This document shows positions 57,201 through 64,000 of a stretch of DNA of 64,000 nucleotides, piece by piece; the stretch's first letter is position 1, and every line of letters starts with the position of its first letter. This DNA is from Clostridiales bacterium. Lineage in GTDB: Bacteria > Bacillota > Clostridia > Christensenellales > Aristaeellaceae. Where the stretch lies: the NCBI GenBank assembly GCA_012517815.1, contig JAAYUF010000147.1:25860-89859 (forward strand), written 5' to 3'. A program made the translations under genes and the position numbers. The notes under the pieces are model-generated. The model made no database searches. It saw nothing but the letters and a program-made list of their open reading frames with translations, and had not been told where the DNA came from.

Positions 57201-58649
57201 GGTCGCGGAGGATTCCTCCGTGGTGACGACTTCCGTGGAATCGGCCGCGAGGATGGTATTGGTAAACGTGCAGCCCACGCGCGTGCTGTCCGGGAAGTAA
57301 AACCCGAGGATCTCCGCGTAGGTGTAGCCAAGCTTCCCCATATACATGGCGCCGCGCTGGCTCATGCCCAGGCCGTGCCCGTAGCGGCGCGCTTCCAGCG
57401 TAAAGGTGGAAGTGCCTTTGACGACCGTCCACAGCTCGTTGGAACCGGATTGGATGCTCATGCTCAGCAGGCTTTCCAGCTCGGTAAAAATGCCGCATGT
57501 AACGGTTGCGGTTGCCGAGACGCTTGCGCCGGCGCTGTTGTTGGTGATGACCGCGAGGGTGAAATCCAGTTTGGTGTAAAGCCGGCTGGGCGAAGCGTAC
57601 AGGGGCGTGTGCGCGACGATGCTTTTCACGGTGGAAAGCGTGGTGTTGGCGCTGGTCGCCGCATACCCGGAGGCGTTGAGCGCCGTAACCGCCTTGGCCT
57701 TGAGCAGCGCCAGCAGCGAAGCGCTGTTGCCTGAACTGGCGCAGTCGGCATAAACGGTCGTCTTCTTCACGATGCTGTCCGGGTTGGCGTAGTCGAACGG
57801 ATCGTCCCGGACGTTCAGGTAGCCGTACCCCGTGGACCCCCAAATGTTGTAAATCGACTCGGTCTGCCCGCCGTTGGAAGCGGAATAATAGGTCGCGGTA
57901 TAGGAACCGCTGTTTTTCAGCAATACGCCTTTGGTGGCGTCCACCGCGGCCACGCACGCGGCATATCCGGAAGGCGTGCCGTTGTACACCTGATCGCTGG
58001 TCGTATCCACGACGTCGTAATACCCGGAAGAACGGTTCGCCATCATGCGAACGGTATAGGTTCTGGCGGCGACCGTCTGCGCCTTGAGCGCCTCGGCAGG
58101 CGCGGAGCTGCCCATCTCGTAGGGTACCACGCCGTACAGGTAATCCTCGATGTAGACATGCGCGACCGTATACAGTTTGTAGGAGCCGGAGCTCAGCTTG
58201 ACCGACTGGAAGGACAGATCGCCGGGATAGGGATTGGCGGGCTTGCGCGCCTGCGAAATGAGGATGCCGTTGGTGCCCGACGCGCTGTGGCGCTTCAAGG
58301 CAAAGTACGTGCCCATATTGGTTTTTACGCCCGAGCGCGTGAGCGTGATGGCGCCGGTGGCGGAACTGAACCCGACGGTCAGGGTTTCGCCACTGGTCAG
58401 CGACGCGCCGATGCTCAGCGAATAACTGCCCGCCACGGTAAGGGTCAGCGTGCTGGGCGTGCCCAGCGAGGAGAGATACACCCGCACCATGCCGTCCAGC
58501 GTCGAAGAAGCGGTGGTCAGCGGCGCGGCTTCCACCGAAACGCTGGTGACGCTTTCGGCAGGCACGGTAACGATCGGGAGGAACGCGAGACACAGGCTCA
58601 TGAACACGGCGGTCAGCCTTCGTGAAACGCTGTGCGAACGCTGTGGCAT
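54264..58649 (-). CDS. giant SpoIID/LytB-domain protein with eleven SH3-like repeats
   Basis: Exported cell-wall protein (1461 aa). Signal peptide 1-31 (VFMSLCLAFLPIVTVPA), a beta-rich N-terminal region, then a SpoIID domain (about 140-470) with the catalytic Glu178 in YGVVPYEMG, ALKAQTVAARTYT, and YGHGLGMSQRGAMYMGK. SpoIID cuts glycan strands as a lytic transglycosylase. Eleven SH3b-type units follow to the C-terminus, each of the form SGSLNLR...G..W..V.YGG..GYVMTAYL; the last is degenerate. Units are joined by Asp/Thr/Ser/Ala-rich linkers, longest after units 6, 8 and 9. SH3b units probably bind peptidoglycan. GGGAGG 7 bases before the ATG. Confidence 0.9.
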   Translation of the reverse strand: MPQRSHSVSRRLTAVFMSLCLAFLPIVTVPAESVTSVSVEAAPLTTASSTLDGMVRVYLSSLGTPSTLTLTVAGSYSLSIGASLTSGETLTVGFSSATGAITLTRSGVKTNMGTYFALKRHSASGTNGILISQARKPANPYPGDLSFQSVKLSSGSYKLYTVAHVYIEDYLYGVVPYEMGSSAPAEALKAQTVAARTYTVRMMANRSSGYYDVVDTTSDQVYNGTPSGYAACVAAVDATKGVLLKNSGSYTATYYSASNGGQTESIYNIWGSTGYGYLNVRDDPFDYANPDSIVKKTTVYADCASSGNSASLLALLKAKAVTALNASGYAATSANTTLSTVKSIVAHTPLYASPSRLYTKLDFTLAVITNNSAGASVSATATVTCGIFTELESLLSMSIQSGSNELWTVVKGTSTFTLEARRYGHGLGMSQRGAMYMGKLGYTYAEILGFYFPDSTRVGCTFTNTILAADSTEVVTTEESSATVEESGTDGDCTAVVTLVSASASLAIRAGQSTTSTLLGVAANSSPLTVYAKLGSWCLVGYGGIVGYVPTSALTISGTAPTSSDRSVTETIGFATVKASGYLNLRASGSYSATVLTTAPNGAVMTVFSKTTSWAKVQYGATVAYASVDFLTFSDDYAGTVSNTGTTSATVSAGTAGTVSLRATASTSGSVLAELANGAEVTVSTDDGSWAYVTYAGQSGYVLSTSLTYGEDATSDTGTSDTGSSADTDSEPTATVSASVGYLRVSESETAAMIMEVPMGQSVVLVSRGDVWCAVRYEGVNGYLLTASLTLPDVEETETLTATVLTTGGSLNLRGSASAGSTILTTIPYAASVTVTSRGETWSAVTYGGLSGYVMTAYLLFAGESTTDDTAGSGGGTATVTTESGSLNLRQLPKAGSTILRTIPRLAGVTVLSKGSEWSQVAYSDTIGYVMSVFLTFTADTATETDDTATDGTADSDAADTAQEDGADTSTGTDDTQSADTDGTTDTNSATDTGDTASDTATDETNDSSDTALTAIVTTASGALNLRADMLPGSRIYTRIPRGTVITILEKLAAWSQTTYGGYTGYVMNSYLTFPVDTETSADSTTATAATVLTASGSLNLRDEPYGAVLLRIPQYAAVLVYQRGGDWSYLAYGGIYGYAMTAYLSFDAATTADSDAADTQTVTDAEANDADDTATDASTDSDGTGTISATVNTASGSLNLRAAASTAAQVLTTVPQGETVTVLEQGDTWCQVRYGLYAGYVMTQYLLIAGAADTSAAGDTADASTDTPTDGSAETSSASTEIAAWVYTASGGLNLRESASTTAAVIASMPRLEQVTLLSQGATWCNVRYDTLVGYAMTAYLTTTKPSEVSETAADTSGDDLSADTDTGTTDTGDSTAEATVTEDPTLQAPETALYAYVTPLNAAVTHPLWEACTQEKGRLLDMLANSQVQVLRRGDTWCEVLYFTLKGYCLTEGLTMIGE

Positions 58650-58693
58650 GCGAAGCCCTCCCGTTCATTGTTTAACACTTTTGTAACGAATCG

Positions 58694-58722
58694 ATTGTAG
58701 CATAAATCCAGCCGGATGTCTA
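58694..58722 (-). promoter_or_regulatory. promoter of the SpoIID-domain gene
   Basis: Minus strand TAGACA (58717-58722), 17-base spacer, TACAAT (58694-58699). Confidence 0.7.
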
Positions 58723-59015
58723 TCCTGTCGGGGCCGAAACCGACGGCTTTCCCATCGTTTCGGTTACAAACGCGGCAGGGTTGGCGCATGCCTGAAAGGC
58801 GCAAACTGTAACGAAAATGCCGGTTCCCGTCTGGATTACGGAAGCCGGCGGTAACGGTTCAAGATGGGGGCAGATTTTTGTTACAAAGCCGATGACGCTT
58901 CCCCGCGCGCGAGGGAACGGCCGGTATCCGGGCATGGCATCGCTCGGGCGTCCGTTCGCTTCCATAGGGCATGGCGGGCCGGAACCGTCATGCTTCCATC
59001 GTTTAGGGCGAACGG
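58723..59015. other. non-coding stretch before rnhA end
   Basis: About 290 bases without a gene. It contains repeated GTTACAAA-type words (near 58761, 58805 and 58878, with a fourth near 58680 next to the promoter). Confidence 0.4.
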
Positions 59016-59585
59016 TCAGCCCGGTTGGACTTGCTGAGGCTTTTCCGACCCGACCGGCTCTATCGCGGCTCCCGGCGTGGGAGCGACGGCGTCTTCCTGC
59101 GATTCCTCGCCGTTCATGCGGCGATACTCCTTGATGGCCGCGCGCGCCAGTTCATCGCAGCGAATGTTGATCGGATCATCGGCGTGCCCTTTCACCTTGT
59201 GGAAGTGCACCTCGTGCTTCTTGGCGCGGATGATCGTCAGCAGCAGCTTCCACAGGTCGGTGTTCTCCACGGGCTTTTTTTCGCTGGTCAGCCAGCCGTT
59301 GCGCTGCCAGTTATCGATCCAGTGCTCGTTAAACGCGTTGACGGTATAGGAGGAATCGGAATATACATCCACGATGCAGGGCTCCTTGAGCGCGCCCAGC
59401 CCGCTGATGACGGCGAAAACCTCCATCCGGTTGTTTGTGGTGCCGGGCATGTGGCCCGAAAGCTCCTTGGTTTTACCGGCAAAGCTCAAGACCGCCGCCC
59501 AGCCGCCGGGGCCGGGGTTGCCGGAGCAGGCGCCGTCCGTATAGAGCTGCACCCGCTTGGCAGGTTTATCCGTCGTCTGCGTCAT
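59016..59585 (-). CDS. rnhA: ribonuclease HI
   Basis: Degrades RNA in RNA-DNA hybrids (189 aa). The four acidic metal ligands are present: Asp17 (YTDGACSGNPGPGG), Glu in NNRMEV, Asp in VYSDSSYTVN, and Asp in IRCDELAR; also the WIDNWQRNGW handle region. A 35-residue Glu/Pro-rich C-terminal tail is extra. ATG at 59585, 11 bases after the proC stop. Confidence 0.95.
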   Translation of the reverse strand: MTQTTDKPAKRVQLYTDGACSGNPGPGGWAAVLSFAGKTKELSGHMPGTTNNRMEVFAVISGLGALKEPCIVDVYSDSSYTVNAFNEHWIDNWQRNGWLTSEKKPVENTDLWKLLLTIIRAKKHEVHFHKVKGHADDPINIRCDELARAAIKEYRRMNGEESQEDAVAPTPGAAIEPVGSEKPQQVQPG

Positions 59586-59595
59586 CTTCCGGCCT

Positions 59596-60429
59596 TTACC
59601 CTTTCGGTTGCGTTTTATCGCTCATGGCACGGCTTTTTTCGGCGCATACCGCCATGGCGTCGATCACGGCGCTGCGAAAGCCGTCCCGCTCCAGCGAGGC
59701 CACGGCCTCGATGGTCGTGCCGGCAGGGGAACAAACCATATCCTTCAGGACGGCCGGATGTTCGCCGGTTTCCAGCACCATCCGGGCCGAACCCATCACC
59801 GCCTGCGCGGCGGCCTTGTAGGCCAGCGCTCGCGGCATGCCCAGCTTTACCGCCCCGTCCGCCATGGCTTCGATGAACAGGAACACATAGGCCGGGCTGC
59901 TGCCCGTCAGGGCAATCACCGCATCAAACAGGGTTTCCGGCAACACCGCCGTCTCGCCCAGCGTGCGGAACAGTTCCTGCGCCCACGCAAAGGACTCGTC
60001 CGACAGCGTCGTCTGCTCGCACAGGGCGGTAAAGCCCGCGCCCACCATCGCGGGGGTGTTGGGCATCGTGCGCAGCACGCGCGCGCCGCTCGCATCATCC
60101 AGGATAGCCGTGAGCATGCGAAACGTCCACCCTGCCGCGATGGAGATAAAGTCCTTCCCCCGCGCGAGCGGGCGGGCCTTTTCCAGCACTGCTTGCAGAT
60201 AAACCGGTTTGACGGCCAGCACCACACGTTCGCACCGGTCGATCAGTTCGTCCTGCGACCGGGCGACATGGATGGGATAGCGCGCCGCGAGCTGATCGCT
60301 CTGCATCGGATTCACATCGTATACCGCGATCTCCTCGGGCTGGAGGAATCCCTTGCCGATCACGCCGGTCAGGATCGCGCCCGCCATGTTGCCCGCGCCG
60401 ATGAACCCCAGTTTCAGATCAGTCTTCAT
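59596..60429 (-). CDS. proC: pyrroline-5-carboxylate reductase
   Basis: Last step of proline synthesis (277 aa, NAD(P)H). Rossmann opening KLGFIGAGNMAGAILTG, AVKPVYLQAVL, RTMPNTPAMVGAG, and the signature ALTGSSPAYVFLFIEAMADG, SPAGTTIEAV. The ATG at 60429 overlaps the rnfB stop by 11 bases and the rnfB 3' end supplies its ribosome site (GGAAGGGG), so it is translationally coupled to the rnf genes. Confidence 0.96.
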   Translation of the reverse strand: MKTDLKLGFIGAGNMAGAILTGVIGKGFLQPEEIAVYDVNPMQSDQLAARYPIHVARSQDELIDRCERVVLAVKPVYLQAVLEKARPLARGKDFISIAAGWTFRMLTAILDDASGARVLRTMPNTPAMVGAGFTALCEQTTLSDESFAWAQELFRTLGETAVLPETLFDAVIALTGSSPAYVFLFIEAMADGAVKLGMPRALAYKAAAQAVMGSARMVLETGEHPAVLKDMVCSPAGTTIEAVASLERDGFRSAVIDAMAVCAEKSRAMSDKTQPKG

Positions 60430-61489
60430 GGGCCCCTTCCTTCTTGGGAATAGCGGCAACGCCTTCAGACGTGCCCACCTTGGCGTTGGCGTCACGCACA
60501 TGCTCGCGCACCGGCAGGGTGATGGCCTTCTTGGGGCACTTGGGCACGCACTGCCCGCAGCCGGTGCAGGCTTCGTTGACTTCGTGCACGCTCTTGCGCT
60601 CGCCGGAAATGGCCTCAAACTGACACACCTTCTTGCAGATGCCGCAGCCGATGCACAGGTCGCGGTCGATCAGGGCGATGCGGCGGTTGTCCAAATCCCC
60701 CCACATGGCGGAGGTCGGGCAAACCTCGGCGCACATCATGCAGCCGACGCACTTGTCGCGGTCAATCTTGGGCAGATGGTTTTCCATGGTGATGGCCCCA
60801 AATTTGCAGGCGCCCATGCACAGCTCGCAGCCGATGCAGCCGATACGGCAGTTGTCGCTGACCAATACGCCTTCTTCGGCGGCGCGGCACAGCACGCGCA
60901 CCGGCAGGGTGACGGGCTGCATGTCCAGCACCTTTTTGGGGCAGGATTTAACGCACGCGCCGCAGCTGGTGCATTTTTCGGGATCCACCACGGCGATCCT
61001 GGAGTGCGGGTCGATGTGGATGGCGTCGAACTTGCAGGCACGCACGCAGGTGCCCAGACCCAGGCACGCGTACTGACAGGCGCGGTTGCCGTCGTTGACC
61101 AGCGTGGCGGCCACGCAGTCCTCAATGCCGTGATAGGTAAACTTGCTCTTGCAGCGGTCGATGGTGCCCTGGCAAACCACGGTCGCCACCATCTTCACCT
61201 GATCCGCGCCCGCGGCTTCGCCCAAAATCGACGCGATCTGGTTGCCCACCGCGCTGCCGCCCACCGGGCAGGCATTGGCGGGCGCTTTGCCCGCCGCGAT
61301 GGCGTCGGCCAGGCCGTCGCAGCCGGGGTAGCCGCAGGCGCCGCAGTTGGCGCCGGGGAGCGCCTCGCGAATCTGGTCGCGCCGGGGGTCGGAGGGCACC
61401 TCAAATACCTTGTTGGCCAGCGTCAGCAGGAGGCTGAAAACCAGCGCCACCGCCGCCAGAACGCCTGTTCCAATCAAAATGCCGGTCAT
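60419..61489 (-). CDS. rnfB: Rnf complex subunit RnfB (multi-cluster ferredoxin)
   Basis: Electron-entry subunit (356 aa) that takes electrons from reduced ferredoxin. One N-terminal membrane helix (about 4-25), an Fe-S domain with CGACGYPGCDGL, then a run of 4Fe-4S motifs: CQYACLGLGTCVRAC, CTSCGACVKSC, CIGCELCMGAC, CVGCMMCAEVC, CIGCGICKKVC and CTGCGQCVPKC. Seven cluster motifs in all, typical of long clostridial RnfB. 15 bases after rnfA. Confidence 0.95.
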   Translation of the reverse strand: MTGILIGTGVLAAVALVFSLLLTLANKVFEVPSDPRRDQIREALPGANCGACGYPGCDGLADAIAAGKAPANACPVGGSAVGNQIASILGEAAGADQVKMVATVVCQGTIDRCKSKFTYHGIEDCVAATLVNDGNRACQYACLGLGTCVRACKFDAIHIDPHSRIAVVDPEKCTSCGACVKSCPKKVLDMQPVTLPVRVLCRAAEEGVLVSDNCRIGCIGCELCMGACKFGAITMENHLPKIDRDKCVGCMMCAEVCPTSAMWGDLDNRRIALIDRDLCIGCGICKKVCQFEAISGERKSVHEVNEACTGCGQCVPKCPKKAITLPVREHVRDANAKVGTSEGVAAIPKKEGAHED

Positions 61490-61504
61490 GCTCTGCGCCC
61501 TCCT

Positions 61505-62092
61505 TTAGTGAATGAGTCCCGAGAAGCCCTGGAAGGCGATGGACATCAGGCCCGCCGCGATCAGCGCGCCGGGGAAACCGTCCATCCACTTGGGCATTTC
61601 GCTGACGGCCAGCCGTTCCCGGATGGCCGCGAAGGCGACGATCGCCAGCGTAAAGCCGAGGGCTCCCGCGGTGCCGTTCACCACGGATTGGATCAGGTTG
61701 TAGCCGCCGTCCACGGCGGTGGTGTTGTTGATGGCCACGCCCAGCACCGCGCAGTTGGTGGTGATCAGCGGCAGATAAACGCCCAGCGCCTGATAGAGCG
61801 CGCGGCTCATCTTCTTGAGCACGATTTCCACCGTCTGCACCAGCACCGCAATGATCAGGATGAACGCGATGGTCTGCATGTATTCCAGTTGGAGGGGAAT
61901 CAGTAGATAACGCTGCACGAAGAACGTAAACAGGGACGCGATGGCCATGACGAACGTCACCGCCATGCCCATGCCCAGCGCGGTTTCCGTTTTCTTGGAA
62001 ACGCCCAGGAAGGGGCAAATGCCCAGAAACTGCGACATGACGAAGTTATTGACCAGCACGCCGCCCACGACGATCAGCATCAGGTTGCTCAT
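61505..62092 (-). CDS. rnfA: Rnf complex subunit RnfA
   Basis: Six-helix membrane subunit (195 aa). With RnfE it holds a membrane-buried 2Fe-2S cluster through cysteines in FLGICPFLG and TTNCAVLG. Overlaps rnfE by 4 bases (ATGA). Confidence 0.95.
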   Translation of the reverse strand: MSNLMLIVVGGVLVNNFVMSQFLGICPFLGVSKKTETALGMGMAVTFVMAIASLFTFFVQRYLLIPLQLEYMQTIAFILIIAVLVQTVEIVLKKMSRALYQALGVYLPLITTNCAVLGVAINNTTAVDGGYNLIQSVVNGTAGALGFTLAIVAFAAIRERLAVSEMPKWMDGFPGALIAAGLMSIAFQGFSGLIH

Positions 62093-62736
62093 GCGATCTC
62101 CTCCTTCGCTTTAGCAAGTTTACGCTTATCAACGGCCTTGATGACGGCGTTGACCACCAGAAGCAGCAGGCCCAGCATCACAAACCCGCCCGGAGGGCGA
62201 ATGACGATCGCCATGGGATGGTAGGCCGCGGGCATCACCTGAATGCCCAGGAACGTGCCGCTGCCGATGACCTCGCGCACCGCGGAAAGCAGCGTGATCG
62301 CCAGCGTGAAGCCAAAGCCCATGCCAAAACCGTCCGCCAGCGCCCGCAGGGGCGGGTTCTTGAACGCATAGGATTCGGCGCGCGCAAAGATGATGCAGTT
62401 GACCACGATCAGGGGGATGTACAGGCCCAGCGACTGGCTCAGCGACGGGATGAAAGCCTTGAGCAGCAGATCCACGATGGTCACGAACGTCGCGATGACC
62501 ACCACGAAGGACGGGATGCGCACCTTTTCCGGGATCACGTTGCGCAGGAGGGAAATGACCAGGTTGCTGAACACCAGCACGAATGTGGTGGCAAGCCCCA
62601 TGCCGACGCCCTGCGTGACCGCCGTGGAAATGGCCAGCGTGGGGCACATGCCCAGCAGCAGGCGGAAGGTCGGGTTTTCGTTGATGATGCCGTTCATGAA
62701 AACGGCGGTTATGCCTTTCTTGCCGCTCATGCTCAC
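62089..62736 (-). CDS. rnfE: Rnf complex subunit RnfE
   Basis: Membrane subunit (215 aa), inverted-topology relative of RnfA, with the cluster cysteines in LLGMCPTLAIS and VVNCIIFARAES. The ATG overlaps the rnfD stop by 4 bases, so nothing lies between rnfD and rnfE, where rnfG is normally found. Confidence 0.95.
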   Translation of the reverse strand: MSMSGKKGITAVFMNGIINENPTFRLLLGMCPTLAISTAVTQGVGMGLATTFVLVFSNLVISLLRNVIPEKVRIPSFVVVIATFVTIVDLLLKAFIPSLSQSLGLYIPLIVVNCIIFARAESYAFKNPPLRALADGFGMGFGFTLAITLLSAVREVIGSGTFLGIQVMPAAYHPMAIVIRPPGGFVMLGLLLLVVNAVIKAVDKRKLAKAKEEIA

Positions 62737-63728
62737 GCCTCCTTCGCCGACCCGGCGGGCTTGACATAGCCAAAGGGCTTGGGTACGGTCAGTTTGTCGA
62801 TCAGCGGGGTGAGCACGTTCATAAACAGGATCGCGAACGAGCAGCCCTCGGGATAGGAGGGGTTGAACGCGCGGATGACGAACAGCATGCCCGCGCAGCC
62901 CACGCCCATGATGATGCGCCCCAGCGGCGATACCGGGCTGGTCACGTAGTCCGTGGCCATGAAGAAGGCGCCCAGAATCAGCCCGCCGCTAAGCAGCTGG
63001 TAGAGCACGTTTTCCGATCCGCTTTCGGCGGAATAGATGGTGCCGGTTTTGATCCAGAACAGCACAAACGCCGTAACCAGAAACGAAACCGGAATGCGCC
63101 AGTCGATCACGCGGCGGATGATCAGGTACAGCCCGCCCGCCAGCAAGGTAAGCTTGCAGGTTTCGCCGAGCATCCCGGGGATATCGCCGGAAAAGAGCTG
63201 CCAGAGCGTGTAGGATGCGGGGCTTTCGCCAAGCGGGGTGGCCGAGGCAACCGCGTCCACGGTCTGCGGGGCCAGCCACTGGCCCGCGTGAGGCAGGACG
63301 TTGGCAGCCATCAGCGACGTCCAGGAAAGCATCATGATGGTGCGGGCGGCAAGCGCGGGGTTCATGAAGTTGTTGCCCAGGCCGCCGAACATCTGCTTGA
63401 CCAGGATAATCGCGATCAGCGAGCCTATCATGGCGATCCACCACGGCGCGCTGGCCGGCAGGTTAAAGGCCAGCAGCATGCCGGTGACAATCGCGCTGCC
63501 ATCGGAAACGGTCACCTTCTGGTGGGTGTGCTTCTGATAAAAGAATTCCCCGGCCACTGCGCTCAGGATGGCGACGACCAGCAGCATCAGCGCGCTGCCG
63601 CCGAAAAACCAGACGCTTGCCACGGCCGTGGGCAGCATCGCGAGGACGACGTCCAGCATCAGCCGGCGGGTTGAAACGCCCTCATTGCGCAGATGAGGGG
63701 AAGAAGCTACGATCAGCTTGCGTTGCAT
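62733..63728 (-). CDS. rnfD: Rnf complex subunit RnfD
   Basis: Membrane subunit (331 aa, about nine to ten helices) carrying covalent FMN. The attachment Thr is Thr164 in VDAVASATPLGE (canonical S-G/A-A-T). Start at 63728 with GGAGG 11 bases upstream, three bases after the rnfC stop. Confidence 0.93.
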   Translation of the reverse strand: MQRKLIVASSPHLRNEGVSTRRLMLDVVLAMLPTAVASVWFFGGSALMLLVVAILSAVAGEFFYQKHTHQKVTVSDGSAIVTGMLLAFNLPASAPWWIAMIGSLIAIILVKQMFGGLGNNFMNPALAARTIMMLSWTSLMAANVLPHAGQWLAPQTVDAVASATPLGESPASYTLWQLFSGDIPGMLGETCKLTLLAGGLYLIIRRVIDWRIPVSFLVTAFVLFWIKTGTIYSAESGSENVLYQLLSGGLILGAFFMATDYVTSPVSPLGRIIMGVGCAGMLFVIRAFNPSYPEGCSFAILFMNVLTPLIDKLTVPKPFGYVKPAGSAKEA

Positions 63729-63731
63729 ACC

Positions 63732-64000
63732 TTAGTTCCCCTCCTTTTTCCTGGCCGCCTCGGCGCGGCGGCGTTCGGTGATCTTTTTCTTGCTGGTGCG
63801 GCAGCTTTGCGTCAGCTGGCGCTTGGCGGGGCAGCTCCAGGTGCAGGCGCCGCATTCGATGCAGTTCATCACGCCCAGCTTTTCGGATTCGTCAAACATC
63901 GCCTTGCGCATCAGCTTATCCAGCAGGGAGGGCATCAGCTTCATCGGGCAGACTTCGGCGCAGCGACCGCAGCGGATACAGTTGGTTTCCTCGGCCTGGG
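63732..64000 (-). CDS. rnfC: Rnf complex subunit RnfC (partial, C-terminal end)
   Basis: The final ~88 residues of RnfC, the NADH-facing subunit; the rest lies beyond the right edge. The visible part has both 4Fe-4S motifs, CIRCGRCAEVCPMKLMP and CIECGACTWSCP, and the closing SCRTSKKKITERRR. It would be the first gene of rnfC-D-E-A-B-proC-rnhA. Confidence 0.93.
   Translation of the reverse strand, partial: QAEETNCIRCGRCAEVCPMKLMPSLLDKLMRKAMFDESEKLGVMNCIECGACTWSCPAKRQLTQSCRTSKKKITERRRAEAARKKEGN

Overview
This 64 kb window is chromosomal DNA from a high-GC, strictly anaerobic member of the Clostridia (Bacillota). Three things point there: a Gram-positive CtsR-McsA-McsB-ClpC heat-shock operon, an electron-bifurcating [FeFe]-hydrogenase with its regulatory gene set, and a clostridial-type Rnf ion-pumping complex. 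Ribosome binding sites are strong (GGAGG), promoters are sigma-A-like, and a Bacillus-type LexA box lies before lexA. I cannot place it below class level. No rRNA, tRNA, CRISPR array, insertion sequence or prophage is visible. Most genes are housekeeping, and the interest lies in a few unusual loci.

Layout. 1-6.3 kb (minus): ctsR-mcsA-mcsB-clpC with a CtsR operator, then a DEAD/DEAH helicase that runs off the left edge. 6.7-8.7 kb: hflK-hflC. 9.1-12 kb: a DUF4342 gene and a two-component system. 12.2-15.6 kb: degV, then a GH65 disaccharide phosphorylase. 15.8-20.8 kb (plus): an adenosine-type deaminase and three glycosyltransferases in one tightly packed operon. 21.1-24.4 kb (minus): lexA-mgtC-psuK-psuG behind an SOS box. 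25-26.5 kb: a tyrosine recombinase with a long disordered tail. 27-32.5 kb (minus): a CotH kinase with lamin-tail domains, DUF4956, a VTC polyphosphate-polymerase-like protein and an exported protein with a possible Cys-His-Asp site. 32.8-36.1 kb: pyrG, a metallo-hydrolase, an unrecognised gene and DUF1934. 36.1-42 kb: ispE, UPF0210, an ACT protein, a pyridoxal-kinase-like gene, a sodium/solute symporter and rplS.

42.6-51.3 kb (minus) is devoted to hydrogen metabolism. The trimeric hydrogenase unit (NuoE-like, HATPase, 2Fe-2S protein, NuoF-like, HydA) follows a second unit: DRTGG protein, RsbW-like ATPase, divergent H-cluster protein, second DRTGG protein, PHP phosphoesterase. This second unit looks like a sensor or regulatory module. 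51.6-60.4 kb: DUF6062, dCMP deaminase, trmN6, a giant SpoIID-domain protein with eleven SH3-like repeats, rnhA and proC. 60.4-64 kb: rnfB, rnfA, rnfE, rnfD and the end of rnfC, with no rnfG between rnfD and rnfE. Hydrogenase and Rnf together suggest energy conservation by ferredoxin/NADH interconversion and H2 production.

Main oddities: a CTP synthase whose glutaminase cysteine is replaced by glycine; an Rnf cluster without rnfG; the CotH/DUF4956/VTC locus; the hydrogenase sensor operon; and three diverged copies of a ~127-nt intergenic repeat.
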